A stretch of DNA of 64,000 nucleotides. Origin: Aptenodytes patagonicus. Its lineage: Eukaryota > Chordata > Aves > Sphenisciformes > Spheniscidae. The notes under the pieces were generated by a model, which saw only the letters and a program-made list of their open reading frames with translations, was not told the DNA's origin and ran no database searches. The stretch is from assembly GCF_965638725.1 (NCBI RefSeq), contig NC_134949.1, positions 119,783,794-119,847,793 on the forward strand, given 5' to 3'. This document shows positions 25,550-37,791 of this stretch, piece by piece (the first letter of the stretch is position 1; every line of letters starts with the position of its first letter). The position numbers and the translations under genes are program-made.

Positions 25550-26123
25550 TTAACACTTTTTCAACAAGCACTGTTTAAATGCTGACGGTCTCTGAGAGAG
25601 AAGACATCCCTTAGCTAATTTTCCATGCCCGTCTTTGCACTGGACAGTCCTGGTGTGCCATCCTGTGTCGCATGTTCGAGAACAAGAAAGCCACGGCCCC
25701 GTAACCCAGCGGGGTTGCATGAGCTGGGGAGTTACTTTGCTGCTGCCGCTGCCGCTGCTGGTGACAGAGTTAGTCATTTGCCCTTGCTTCTTTGGCACAA
25801 AGAAACTATAGCGGACATCCACTGATTGAGTTGGATCAGTCGCAAGTATCTGCACAATAAGAACCTCTTTCGTGGCAGAGTGTCCCATTGCGTGCAAGAA
25901 ATCATCTCTGTGACTCCAGCCGCTGTAGTTCATGACAGTCCCGTTGATGTCAATGATTGTTTCTGAAGTGGAGATCATATATTTTCCATTGACAAGGTAC
26001 TCACCGTTTTTCTTTTTCAGGGCCAGGTAGGCAGTGAACCTGCTCTGGTCCTTAGTCTTGAACTGCCGAACTTTGATGTGGGTTGCCCCTTCTGGGATTT
26101 TCACTACATCTGTGTAGCCCTTG
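25550..26123 (-). CDS. ADAMTS5: ADAMTS5 exon 8: spacer domain, C-terminal TSP1 repeat and stop
   Basis: This is the terminal coding exon, with 574 nt including the TAA at 25552-25550. Acceptor TTCACTCAG precedes CAAGGGC, completing Ser and giving SKGYTDVVKIPEGATHIKV. The spacer, a cysteine-poor beta-sandwich used in matrix binding and substrate recognition, runs to about VRYSFFVPKK and contains NGT and NYS sequons. A Ser/Gly-rich linker (SSGSGSSKV), encoded by AGC/GGC repeats, leads into the last TSP1 repeat: WVTGPWLSCSRTC, then SAFKQCLLKKC at the very end. The open frame extends 5' of the exon to 26320, but that part is intron 7. The acceptor is fixed by family alignment and phase with exon 7. 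A single C-terminal TSP1 is the diagnostic layout for ADAMTS5. Confidence 0.97.
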
Positions 26124-29100
26124 CTGAGTGAAGTTAAAAAAAAAGAGTATTCAGTAGCTAGCGTGAAATAAGGCTCAAGTCTTACTGCAACACCTAATGA
26201 AGACACTGGCATGACACACCTTGCTTCGTTATAGTTCAGGCCCTGAATCCCTTTGGCTTGAGGCTCATCTAAGATTAATTTAACCAGGTTCCACTGTTTG
26301 TCTATTGTATCGTTCTTCATGTCTTGAAGAAATTTCTACTGCACTTATTTCAAATTGCTGAATCTTTAGCTTTAGTAATGATTTTACGTGAGTCAGATAC
26401 AAGAGGAACGAAAAATAACAGATAGCTTATATATTTCAGCAAAGGGTGGGAGATATGAAATATGATGCACGCTTTGCCTGCCAAGGAAAAGATAATGAGA
26501 TATGCATTGGTTACAGCTGTTTCTCGCTGTCTTTGCTATAATGATGATTAAGGAAAGCATAAGCAGAGTAACAGCTGGGTAGAGGTACCTTGGGAACATT
26601 TAAAAATAATCTTGATCACTGAGAAAAAATTTGTTTACTTTGAAATTCATAAAGCCGAAGATTAATTGTCAAGTGTCTAATATGAGGTGCGCCCATATGT
26701 TTATTTTGTACCATCACAGAGTTCTTTCTGTTACTACTTATGAAGTATCTTAATTCAGATTTAGAAAAAGATATTTAACTCTTCTACTGAAAGTGACAAG
26801 CATTCAAAGTGTGCTGGAACTTATCACTATCTCAAGTATGTTATTTATTTTAACTTTACTGATATATAGAAAAAATCTCAAGACTATGCATAGCTATAAG
26901 CCACCAGCTGGACTCTGGAGACATGTATTTTCATTTCTAAACCTGTGATAAAACCATTCTGCAAGTACCTCATATCTGAAAAGTTTAGTGCTGAAACTTC
27001 TAGAAAAAAAGGAATGAGAAAATACACTAAAAATATATAAAAGTGAAGGCGGGCATCCTTTGGGATTGTTTAAGGAACAGACTGCTAATTTCTAGAATTT
27101 TTGGCTGCACGAGTAGAGACTGCACAGACTACAGATTAAACGCTCGTGCTACTCCCCTGCTATTTCCAGGAGTTACGGGACGATGACTAAAACTCTATTG
27201 ATTTAGCACCTCCATAAAGCTGAAGGAATATGGTGCGAAAAACAGGCTGGGGGGGACTCTGCTCTACAGCACTGCACAAATATTTTTACATGTTAAAACA
27301 TGTTATTAAAGTTACAAAGTCATTTGTTCAAAAACTAAAAGCAATGCTAGAGAATTCAAGTTGTCTGCACAAAGAATTGTAACACCCCATGGCACAAAGA
27401 AACACGTGCAGCCTTAATTCTCCTCTTTCCTAACTTCTGACAATTTGGCTTTACAGCCTTTTAAAAAACGTTCTTAGGAAGCAAGTTTTCCAGAAGATTA
27501 TGTTATGACTGCTTTAAAAGAAAAAAGTACAAACAAATGTTGTTACGGCAGTTGTCCGCAATGGGAAATACTAGTTTTCCCTTGTACATTTAATAGTTTC
27601 CCTGTACATTTAATGTACAGATTGCTATGGTTTGGATTATAATGGACAACAATGCAGGAGCTGCTATTTTTCAGTGGAGAAAAGATAATTTTACTACAGC
27701 CACTGCCCTTTCATATGTAAAAACAGTTTACAGACAATTAAGATTTCACTATTTTAATGAGGGGCTTATTTTAAAGTCAATTACTTGCATAAGGGAATTG
27801 TCTCAAACAGTATTTCCAGTAAAAAAATAAATCCTCATCACTCCAAAATTCAATCAAAATCAAGTTAGAACATACTTGTTACTTACAGGTTGACTATTAC
27901 TTTCTAAATGGGGCAACTTTTTGAATGCATTGAGGTTGAATTAATATTTTACTCTCTGACCAGTCTCATTTAAGTTAAAGGTATGATTTGAGGAGTAAGA
28001 TGGTAACTTCATAGGAATAATTATAATAGAATCTCTCCGTTTCCAAGCATATCTATGCTACAAATCTGGCCTCACTGAAATTCATGGAGCCCCTTTAACA
28101 TTTTTGCTGGAGCCTGGATTCCAGCACAAGGATCATTACTGAATCACATGAAGTGTATGTCACACTGTCTTCTTCATTTAGACATCCCAGATATTTCAAT
28201 ATTTAAAAATTGGAAAAGATTTAGTTTATATAAGTACTAATTTAGATGAAAAGTCATTCTTTTTGGCAGAGGTGTTCTGGCATCCTTAGGTGAGTAATCA
28301 TTGGTTTACCAGGAGGAAGATTCGTTATGTTTATTTTTAGAATAAATTCATTCTCAAAGCCATTTTTGACTGCTATTAATCAGTATGTCGAAATGTATAG
28401 AAATAAAAGGTCGTTTCAGGAGTCAGAATGCAACTCCTGGTAGCTTTCAAAATGCTATGTAAGAATTGGGAAGATGTAAAACAAAATCAAGTTTATGTAC
28501 ATTTTGAAAGATGGTACACTAATGCAGTCACAGATACCGAGTAGAAATTGTCAACTGAAAGTTTCTAAGAGTAGATCACTACAGCAGTCTTTTGAGACCT
28601 TGGAATCTATATAAATGATAATTAAAAATCCTCATTTTTCTATGAACCTTAAGACTTGAAGAGGGAGGGAAACGAGTTCAGACAGAAAGCAGACTGACTT
28701 GACATTGGTATCTCAGTACAAAGCTTAGTGCTGCCCTCAATGTGGTCAGGGAAAACCATGGCGGCGGTTCCTTTTATTTTACTTGTATTAAGTTTTGTTA
28801 CAGTTAAAAGCTGAACTCTGACAGAAAAATGTCTTATGGATAACTGCTATAAATATTTTGACTTAAAAAAAAGCCCATCTGGAGATCGATATTATGCCAA
28901 GGGACGTGAAGGGATATAGCAAATGCCATGCTTAAGCCTATGTTTACTTCTGACATCTCATTTAGTCATCTAAGCTCCGCATATACTCAGCAGTGTGAAA
29001 AGGTATTTCCAGGTTATAATCCCTCTCAGCTATTAAGGAAGACTTTCACAGCTGTGCTCTAATGCTGCCTGCTTCTCTCCACTAACTACACAAGGAATCC

Positions 29101-29628
29101 GTGTCACTAAATCAGGTGGGATGTCCTCGTCATTCAAAGTCAGATGAGATGAAACACGTTCGCAGTGTGTAACTTGCTAACACAGCATCATCTGGGAAAT
29201 GCAGAGTTTCAGAGATACCCAGATTATTCTGACCCCAACAACCTTCTGATTCACTCCTCTCTTCCCTTTCCTTTCTCCTCTAGAAACCACAATCCATCTG
29301 ACACAGGAAGATTAGCAAGTAGCACAAGATGCTATGCCTTATTCTAGGCAGACTTCCTATTAATGGGGTGCTCACCTGTATCACTGGCACTTTGTGTCAG
29401 AAATGAACTGGGTAGAGTGTTTTGCCAGTTGATTAACTGCCCGTTTTGGGGTAATGCTAAGAGGCCGGCTGTAAACATCTGGAAAGTGCAATAAAGCACA
29501 GGCAATGTACTTTTTTGCTTAACCTTCTTGTGAAAGTAAATTGCATTTCGAGACAGAAAGAAAGCAAGCACATAGCAGAGTTACTATTTGCACAACGAGA
29601 TACATTTACTAATACTCAAGATCAATAC
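26124..29628 (-). other. ADAMTS5 intron 7
   Basis: 3,505 bp between exon 7 donor (GTATTG) and exon 8 acceptor (CACTCAG). AT-rich, with no recognisable gene or transposon. The only structured piece seen is a local 20-22-bp duplication near 27573-27619. Confidence 0.9.
27573..27619. repeat. Short tandem duplication with palindrome in intron 7
   Basis: Two adjacent copies of a 20-22-bp unit (AGTTTTCCCTTGTACATTTA and a slightly shorter variant) end in an 8-1-8 inverted repeat, TGTACATT-T-AATGTACA, at 27603-27619. It probably arose by replication slippage. Confidence 0.7.
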
Positions 29629-29804
29629 CTCTTTTTGGTAAAGGTTCCCATGACTTTTGTGCAGCTGGAATTGTCTCCTCCACACACCCCGCATTTGTCA
29701 TATTGGAGCTTTGAGCCGATGATGCCATCGCAACCAGTGCGGACGCATTTTCCCCGGACGCAGACTGAATTACTGTACGGTCGACATTCAGTACCATCAG
29801 TTAC
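29629..29804 (-). CDS. ADAMTS5: ADAMTS5 exon 7: cysteine-rich domain, second part
   Basis: This 176-nt exon follows acceptor TTGCCTAG and starts in phase 0 with [15 protein letters not shown]. It ends FTKK plus AG of a split Ser codon, before donor GTATTG at 29628. It encodes the second half of the cysteine-rich domain, including [17 protein letters not shown] and the invariant family motif [12 protein letters not shown], which carries an NSS glycosylation sequon. It runs directly into the spacer in exon 8. Other-frame open stretches on both strands here (for example 29515-29808) are shadows of this exon and flanking intron. Confidence 0.95.
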
Positions 29805-30656
29805 CTAGGCAATCAAATGACCGTTAGTTAAAACTACCATGGAAAAGATTTGCTTTTGTGAATCTGACTGGCAAAACCCAGTGACTTATTTATGTCACCT
29901 ACTCAGAACAGAGCGCCCACCCTGACAGACCAGACTGAGTTTCTCTAACATTCCCAGCACAAAAGCAGATGACAGTTAGCAAAGGGCTGAAAAGCAGCGA
30001 CAGGTAACTCCACCGTAAGACACTAAAATGACCGTGGCTTTAATGATGATCTCACAGCTTATTAATAATAACAATAACAGTACTTGTAGATAGCCTTGCA
30101 TTTGAGCTATCTACATCTAAATGTTACCTTCATAACATTTAGAGGCAGAAAACTGCAAGTATAAGTGTGGGAGACAAGTCAGTTCGAATTGCATCTGATG
30201 TAACAAACTGACCACAAGTCACATCTATACTAATTGGCTAATTATTCTATATTAATTGGCTCCATAAGAGTTACTCTGGACTCCCTTAACATAATTCAGG
30301 GTAAAACTTATTCTTTTACTCATACTACTCTTTCTCCTCCAGAAAACCCCAGAATGACAGATGACTCTCCAGGCAAAAACCCCTTTATCCACTACTGAAA
30401 ACAAACTAGTGCAGAGCGCACTAAGAGGCCCGTATTTTTCATGAATCCACATATTGAGATGTGGAAAAACTTACTTCATGTTGGAAGCTAATTCTGGTCC
30501 TAATGTATAACCAGTGGATCAAGCCATTAAATCCAATCACACAGTTAAATCTTTGAATCATATGATTAACTTCTTTTCCCTTGTTGTAGGAAAGATTTCT
30601 AAGATACAGCACACTTCTAAACTGGAGCATGAAATCATGATTGGAGATGCCATTAC
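29805..30656 (-). other. ADAMTS5 intron 6
   Basis: 852 bp between donor GTAATG and acceptor GCCTAG. No repeat or gene was recognised in it. Confidence 0.9.
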
Positions 30657-30832
30657 CTTCTGAGAAAACACCACATAATAGCCAGTTCCTTTGGCTCGGC
30701 AGGTGAGCTTGCAAACGTCTCCGGGAAGCACTCCAGCATACTTGGGGACCCATTCAACAAATGTCTTGACACCCTTTGCGTCAGACTGATAACCATTCCT
30801 TGCTTCACACTGCTCTTGTCGAAAAGATTTAG
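30657..30832 (-). CDS. ADAMTS5: ADAMTS5 exon 6: cysteine-rich domain, first part
   Basis: This 176-nt exon begins at CTAAATC after acceptor TTCTACAG. It completes an Ala codon (where I remember Gly in human), giving AKSFRQEQCEARNGYQS. It ends at VVFSQK on a codon boundary, before donor GTAATG at 30656. It encodes the N-terminal half of the ADAMTS cysteine-rich domain: FVEWVPKYAGVLPGDVCKLTC followed by the RAKGTGYYVV strand. In ADAMTS5 this domain is the principal exosite region for aggrecan. Conservation to the remembered human sequence is very high, with only scattered substitutions (RQ for RH, G for A before DVC, Q for P before K). Confidence 0.95.
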
Positions 30833-31285
30833 CTGTAGAATTATTCACATCATTAGTGACTATTTCAGACGATGCTGCAAATATCATTATGCCCATCTAT
30901 TACTCCAATTTCTTTTTTACATAATTTTTAAGTTATGTCACTTCACCTCTTTACTTAGAACTGGCCTTCACATCCTTCAACTGTTTTAGCTTGGAAATCT
31001 TCCCATGACATAATAAGCATTAAAGGACTAAAGTTTGCGTTACGGTTCATTTTCCAGGACTGAAATTTCTTTTCATTCAAGTGTCCTTTCTGTACGGCGT
31101 CAGGGTGGGGATGGGGGAAGAATTATGGTATTGTATTAACGATGAATGTCTTGCCTTGGTAAATACATTTTGGAGAAACTACAATGGACACCTTTGTTGT
31201 TTCCTTTCACAGTAGATGTTCAATATTTACTATCTATGAACACAGAGGCTGGAGCACGAAGGCACTTCGGCACAAAGGCACTTAC
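30833..31285 (-). other. ADAMTS5 intron 5
   Basis: 453 bp, the shortest intron seen, between donor GTAAGT and acceptor CTACAG. Nothing further recognised. Confidence 0.9.
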
Positions 31286-31469
31286 CATTTGCTGGGCATG
31301 GTGTGATGTTGCAGGAGCGGTAGATGGCCCTCTTGCCGGTGCAGTACCGGCCGTTGTTTCTAGGAGCTGGGTTATTGCAGTGACGATAAGCAAACTGAAC
31401 TCCTCCGCCACAGGTACGGGAACACTGCCCCCAAGGTCCCCAGGACCCCCAGTTACCATGGCTTGAAGC
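31286..31469 (-). CDS. ADAMTS5: ADAMTS5 exon 5: central thrombospondin type 1 repeat
   Basis: This 184-nt exon follows acceptor CTATTTCAG and begins in phase 0 with [20 protein letters not shown]. It ends CPAN plus one base before donor GTAAGT at 31285. It is the central TSP1 repeat: WxxWxxW tryptophans that are usual C-mannosylation sites, a CSRTCGGG motif that is a usual O-fucosylation site, and six cysteines. In ADAMTS5 this module helps bind matrix glycosaminoglycans and supports aggrecan cleavage. The C-terminal end reads SCNITPC, which creates an NxT sequon that I do not remember in human (SCSLMPC). The plus-strand open frame over this exon is only its reverse-strand shadow. Confidence 0.95.
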
Positions 31470-32717
31470 CTGAAATAGATGGAACAGTGGGAGGTAAGGA
31501 CATCATCCAAGTGTGAATAAAGGTGCTACATCTCAAAGACAGTGCTAATGTTTTCCTCAACTGAAGGCAATTCCTTGATCATTTTAATCAGGGATAATGG
31601 GTCTTAGGAGCCTCTTTCTCCCAGCAGAGTTAACTTCTGTCTTTTATCTGCACGTTGATGACATCTCATTTGGCACTGTGCATGCAAAGGCAATACTAGG
31701 CCTTGCTCTGCACAGCTGCCTTCAGCCTGTTTCATGGAAGACACCCGTGCACCAGAAACGGTGCCCATAGTCTCATTGCTGCTCTCTTATTTTTTGCTAT
31801 TCCTACCAATAGGGCCCCTTAAAGTAGCTCCAGGGGGTTTGGCTCCCAGAATATGTTCATAAGGATAATCTATAATTAATTAAATGCAATTATTGTGATG
31901 TGTAGGTATTGCTCTGAATTACTGGCAAGAGATGGAGTTGTCAGATATAGTTTGCAACTCTGCTAAATTAGCTACCTAGAAGGAGTATTGCAACAGCATG
32001 CAGAAGTACATCATTTCATAAAAAAGGGTGTTATAAGGGCTGTAGCTTGATTTGAATGACTCTCATAGTTTGCAAATATCTTCACAAAGCTCTACAAGCC
32101 CATACCTCTTTTGTGGGTATAACAGAAGGGGCAGTGCTACTGTCTACCCAGTAAATTTAGAAGTATCTGAACTGTGCAGTTGACAGTTCTCATGAGCCTG
32201 GGGACTCTTCAGATGTATAAAGTTGACAGAGGGGACTCTGTCACTGGAGGTACAAACTTTTCTGCTCCAGAAATTATATTCTGGATGAACTTCATCCACC
32301 TTTCTCTTCACTAGGGTTAGGGCCCTGGGGCCTTTCAGATGAGGGCTGTAAATTAAATTTACAGATTTAATTTACCTCACCGTCCATTGCCAAGAAGTCA
32401 GGAAACTAAGAATAGGTCCTTGACAATCTTTCCATATGTCCTGAGACCTGACTTACTGAATGGGCAAATCCTCTACTCTGAAGAGATGCTCCCAGTTTTC
32501 CAGGAATGAAGGCTTTCATACTTCAAGAAGAAAACATGCTTCCTGAAACTCAGCAGCGTTTTTCCTATATCCCTCAACAATAAAACTCCAATTACGTACT
32601 AACAAATAAGGCAGCTTTCAATCTGACTTCCATAAAGTCCCTTTCACTCCCACAAAAATCAGCGCCTTTGAGGCTCGTGCCTTCTAAAATTCCCTAGGGT
32701 CACAGCTGGTAACTTAC
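31470..32717 (-). other. ADAMTS5 intron 4
   Basis: 1,248 bp between donor GTAAGT and acceptor ATTTCAG; a phase-0 intron. No gene or known repeat was recognised. Confidence 0.9.
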
Positions 32718-33001
32718 TGAGTAGTATTTCTTCTTGGTTTTGTCAACACATTTTCCCTGGAGGCAGATCCTCCCTTTTCCACATGGTGTTCCCTCCACAG
32801 CAGGCAGCTTCTTAGTCAGACAAACCATCTGACCTTGGCGCACAACTGCACACCAGAGGCGAGAGCACACATCCATACCGGGACACACTGTGTATTCGGG
32901 TCCAAACGCCAGTTTGCACTGACGAATGGCATCGTAGGTTTGTCCCGGAAGCTCCTCGGGGCCCAGGATCTGCTTTCTCGGTTGGTCCAGCAAACAGTTA
33001 C
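32718..33001 (-). CDS. ADAMTS5: ADAMTS5 exon 4: end of catalytic domain and disintegrin-like domain
   Basis: This 284-nt exon starts after acceptor CTCTTTTAG, completes the Gly of DDGHG and continues NCLLDQPRKQ. It ends KKKYYS before a consensus GTAAGT donor at 32717. It encodes the disintegrin-like module (PEELPGQTYDA through CLQGKCVDK), which has no integrin-binding RGD and in ADAMTS proteases acts as an accessory substrate-recognition domain beside the active-site cleft. Eight cysteines of the module are visible in the usual order (QC, VC, VC, WC, VC, PC, IC, KC). One difference from the remembered human sequence: the segment after QC reads KLAFGPEY rather than NLTFGPEY, which removes an N-glycosylation sequon. 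Confidence 0.95.
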
Positions 33002-35042
33002 CTAAAAGAGCAAACCAACCTATTGTTACTCATTTCCTAGTTTTCTCTGCAGTTCTGTAAATCTGTCATTCTAGTTAGGCAGAACGATAATGACAGCGAG
33101 CCTCATTCAAAGGATGCTGACGTGAATGGAAAGGCTCTCTGAGGTGTCATCAGGTTTTGGACAAAGCAATACTATTGCAACTGTGTTCTCACCCAGCAGC
33201 ACACCAGGTGTCGAGCTGCTATTTCCAACGTGAGGGTGTAAATGAGTTTTACTCAGGTCCCTTTGGCCTTTCATCCTGGTTTCCTTTATTTGAATTTACT
33301 CTGAACACATTCCACTCTATTTATCTGTTTGCGATTTAAGGAATGCTCAAGAATCATGGCAAAGTAAGCAAAGTTGTCATTTGAATTTTGAGACAGAATG
33401 TCAGAAATGGTAAAGCTTCTAAAGGGATGCCCGAAAAATCACAAAAAACAGACTTGTAGCCAATGAGGCACTTAAAAGAAAAAAAAGAAAAAAACCCCAA
33501 CAGATCAAAGGAAAAATATAAGCTGCGTATCAAAACTAGTGTTGGCAGTAAATCTGGACTAGGCTTTCCTTGTAAGGAATGATACTTGGCTGCTTCTGGA
33601 ATTAGTTTGAAAAGGGCTATCCATTTTATACAAAAATACATAAATAACAGAAAGAAAAGAAAAAAATAGCATAAACATAAATAATTGAATATGTGTTTTG
33701 AGATACATTGCAGAGGCCAAGATTTGTCTGGCACACTCTAAAAATGAGAATTCACATTTAGGTTCTAGAGGATCTACTGATAGATTTTTTTTTACTATTG
33801 AAAAACTTACTTGTTAACATGCAGAATTATTTATTCAGAGTAACCTCTTCTACACTTCATGAAAGGGATATGTGGTCTGGGCAAGCTTCACTTATCCTTA
33901 GCCAAAATAACTTACCACAATTTACCTCACTTTGGAACCTACACCAGTGTTCTTCAGTTGGATCACGGGCGAAAAAAGGCTATCTATAAAATCCTCACTA
34001 TTTACACAAAAATGGAATAGAATTTCAAGCTATGGTAGTGAATTTAAACAAGCCAAATACCCCATCTCTCAATGAGTTGTATTTTCCCTCCAGAACACAC
34101 ACTTACTGCAGCTGTTCTTTTTTTCCTCTGAAGACTAAAGCCAATTAGCCAAATCAGCCAAAAATTCTTTCTGCATCATCACTTACTACCAAAAAACTCT
34201 CTGTCTTGTTAAACTTGTTCCGTTTGTCCTTTGCTGACCCTGATTTACCCTAGCCTTATCTTTAATCTGGATTATGCTGACTTTTTAAATGAAGACAAGG
34301 TGTGCCAATGCTAACGGATGAGCTGAGTGCCACGCGATAAAGATAATTAAAAGTACCCTAGTGTTCAAAGCCTGTTGTAGTGTAAAATACAAAGTCATGG
34401 TCAAGAGTGAGGAAGCACAGATCTTTTTTTCTGGGTTTCTGAGAAGGACATCATTGGCAAAAGTTGCTGTCAAAAATACACTCTCTAAAAGCAAAGAACA
34501 GCGGAAGTCCTACTTCATATACCTTGTGATGGGGGAGGAAGCGAGTACATACAGTGTTAGGGTGGTGATGGGAAGGCACTAGAATGTCAACGTTTAGCGG
34601 TATACACTACTATTATATACATACTGCAGCATTTATCAAACTCCCAAAGTGCAACCATTATTCAGTATTTTAAAACATCGTAATAACACAATTTTGCCAG
34701 GACAGACACTGCTGCCCATCACTGAGATCTACCATGACTGGAAATATAAACTTAGAGAAAAAAGAAAAACAAAGTCACATCCTTGCATATACTTCATTTG
34801 TCAATCATTTTAGTTAACATCCATTTGAATATCTTTCACATGTGAATAACAGGTTTCACAAGCTTACATAGCAAATATAACATTTTTTCCCCTTCAGAAT
34901 ACAGGGGAATGAGATCCAAAGTTCTCCTTAACCGATACTGCTCTGAGGAAACACATATAATGTCTATAAAGCTAGGTGTTCCAGCTGATCTCACATGATA
35001 AATTCAAAACTGAAGATAGGAAAGGCCCCTAAGGCTTCCCCA

Positions 35043-35043
<1 letters not shown>

Positions 35044-35073
<30 letters not shown>
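35044..35073. repeat. Uninterrupted (G)30 homopolymer
   Basis: Thirty consecutive G on the plus strand, C30 in the ADAMTS5 pre-mRNA sense. It interrupts otherwise AT-rich intron 3. It could form G-quadruplex or i-motif structures, and its true length in the genome is uncertain because such tracts are hard to sequence. Confidence 0.95.
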
Positions 35074-35074
<1 letters not shown>

Positions 35075-37754
35075 ATCTTTACGTTTATAGATAGTAGCAG
35101 TGGTAATCTATGTTTAGACAAGTTGCAACGAAGTGCAGGTGTTTTCACCACCAGCTGGTCCAATCTCCTACTTGTAATGGTCAGAAAAGACAGAGTTAAG
35201 AAGTTGGAGAACGGTTTGCCCTGGGCCCCCTAGTTGAGAGGGGCAGAGAGAGCTTCAATTCACTACATTACATTGCAACATACAGAGCATGTATATACTG
35301 CTATTCCCATTTTTTCTCCCGAGTACCAAAGAACATCTGTGTGCCCTAGAATAGAGCAACATTGTTGTCTGACGACAGTGTTAATTAAGCCATCTCATTA
35401 TATCTCCTCAATGTTATGTGCAATATATCTTGGGAAAAAAAGGCAGAATAAGATCTGTGCAGGAAGCAGATAACCAGGATATAAATTAATTAAAATAGAA
35501 ATAGTCCTTGTTTCAGTTGCACAGAGCACCGAGCACTCTGACAAACACAATAAATCGCAGGCAATCATACCACAGCCTAGTGGTTGGCATGACAATAAAG
35601 GCAATTAGTACCTTAGGAGAGGGTTGGCTAAAAGCAGATGGAAATAAACGTCACTGTCTTCTGGACACTAACTCAGCCTTTTCTTCCTAAATGTCAAACT
35701 GCTGTCTGGGGTCATCTCATGAGTGTAAAACAAACGGTGACATCATGACAATGATGTTTATAGCTCTCAGAGTGGGCCTCAGGAGACAGGGAATCAGCAC
35801 CTTGATCCTCCCCAGACCTCCTGGTTGACCTTGGACAAGACATTTATATTTGGATTTATTTAGCTGACTTTAACTGTATGTAATGCTGGTATCTGCAATT
35901 CAGTCAGCTGTCACATGTTTCACTGCTCACGCAAATGAGTTTATGGTGTAATTCAGCACTACTAATGCAACTCATGAGATCAGTCAAATCATTGATGCCA
36001 TTGATTAGACCCCTCTGCACTACAATGGGAACTTAAATACCCAGTTTAGGAGTAGCTACCTACATAGTAAATACCCACATTTTATAAGATGAGTCCGCTC
36101 CCCAACATTGCTTTCCAAATTTAGAAAATAGGAACACCAGTACTTGATAAAGTGATATTAAGGAATTAGAGTCAAGACTGTGATGTTTGCTGTTACAGCA
36201 GTATGGGGTGAACATCTAAATCTATATGGGAAACTTACTTGAAAGCTTTGATAAGACATTTACTGTTCTTTTGTAGTAGAATACTGCTCACAGATCCAAA
36301 CTTCGGGACTTCATTCACATTTCATTATGCTTAGCCATAAGGAGCAGCAGATGAAGCAGTTTATTTCCCCACACCAATGCTGCCATGCCCCGTTTGTCAC
36401 AAAGTGTCACAATTCATAAGCTCATGCCCGCTCAGACCAAAAGCCTGGTGCAAACTGCTTATGCTGCCTATTAGAGAATGGAAGAGTCTCCTCTTGTTCA
36501 GTGTTTCCCACATAAGCTTCCTGTGACTATGCAAAATCTGGTCACAAACATCCTAAAAGACAGCCTGGCATACGAATATTTGTATTCTTTCGTTGCAACT
36601 GCTATTTTGTGCCTTCCTCGTCTACATTATGCCTGCAGCACTGCTCAAAATTACACCTGAATGGTTAAGTTTTTTTTTCTCTGCCTAGCAGCACTCGAGA
36701 GAGATAGGATTTTCTTCTTTCTATGGGAAGATTGCAGGGGAGCACCTTCTTGAAAACAAAAAGGGAGGGAAAACACTGCAACTACACGACAGTACATCTG
36801 CCCCAGCTAAGGAAAGAAATGAGCAACCCGAAAAGCAGACACATGCTTATTCTGAACGAAACACGGAAATATGGCACGTTTGCACTGTTTTATTATCAGC
36901 CCAAAGCAGTCTGAAAGGCAGTGTCATGCTCTACTAGGATCCTGTGGTTTCTGGTACACTCAGCGTACATTACAAATGTATTCATTCACTGTCTGGAAGA
37001 AGAAAACAAAACCAGAAGTTCCCTTCCTCAAATAACGCGTGTCCTTTCAGCACAATAATTTGAAGAAACTGCAACTGAAATCATTGACTTCATTTTTACT
37101 TCATAGATAGTATTTGTGTTCTGTTAAGACAAATCTTTGATTTAAGATAAGTAACTGAAAAATTATGAACTTCAACAGAAAAGGGAGACTGTTACTTAGA
37201 AAAGGTCTCTGAAGGCCTGATCTATCAAGAAAAGAGATTCCCTAAACATTGTATATTTGAAATCACACCAATAGCATCAGTAATAAAATTAATTTCCAGA
37301 GGACTATGGAAATCTATGGCGAGAGGTTCAAATTTTCTGTGAATTATTTCATCACATTGATAACTTTGGGACTACATGCCTGAATGATAACTACTCATGA
37401 GTATTAGAAAGGGCAATGTACCCTAACCTATCCGTTAACAGACTGACAGATCCTAAGCCCTTTACATGCAGCAAAGAATACATGACTTTGTGAAAATCGT
37501 CAGCAGTTGAGGACTGCTAAGCTTTGTGTACAGGAAAACAGCCCTCAGGCTGAACAAGGAGACCATAATGCAGCTCTGAAGGACCTGAAGCTCCTACCTA
37601 CTTTTACTGAAAAAAACTGGCAGACTTATATTCTTAGACCTGTAGGACTGATTGTTACAGCCCCTTCTTACTTCCACATTGAGACTGGACCTCAGAGATA
37701 AGGGTCCAAATTTCAAGCATCCCCCCAGGTACAAACAAGCCAAAGGTGAGGTGG

Positions 37755-37791
37755 GTGGGAGAAATGCTCTCCGGTGGGAGAAATGCTCTCT
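37755..37791. repeat. Tandem duplication of an 18-bp unit
   Basis: The unit GGTGGGAGAAATGCTCTC occurs twice, separated by one C. It lies in intron 3. Confidence 0.85.

Noticed and set aside
25625..25825. Plus-strand 66-aa frame with an alanine run
   Set aside because: It is the reverse-strand shadow of the Ser/Gly codons in ADAMTS5 exon 8.
26124..26320. N-terminal extension of the exon 8 open frame
   Set aside because: It is intron 7 sequence. The acceptor at 26124-26125 with the right phase and the family alignment place the exon start at 26123.
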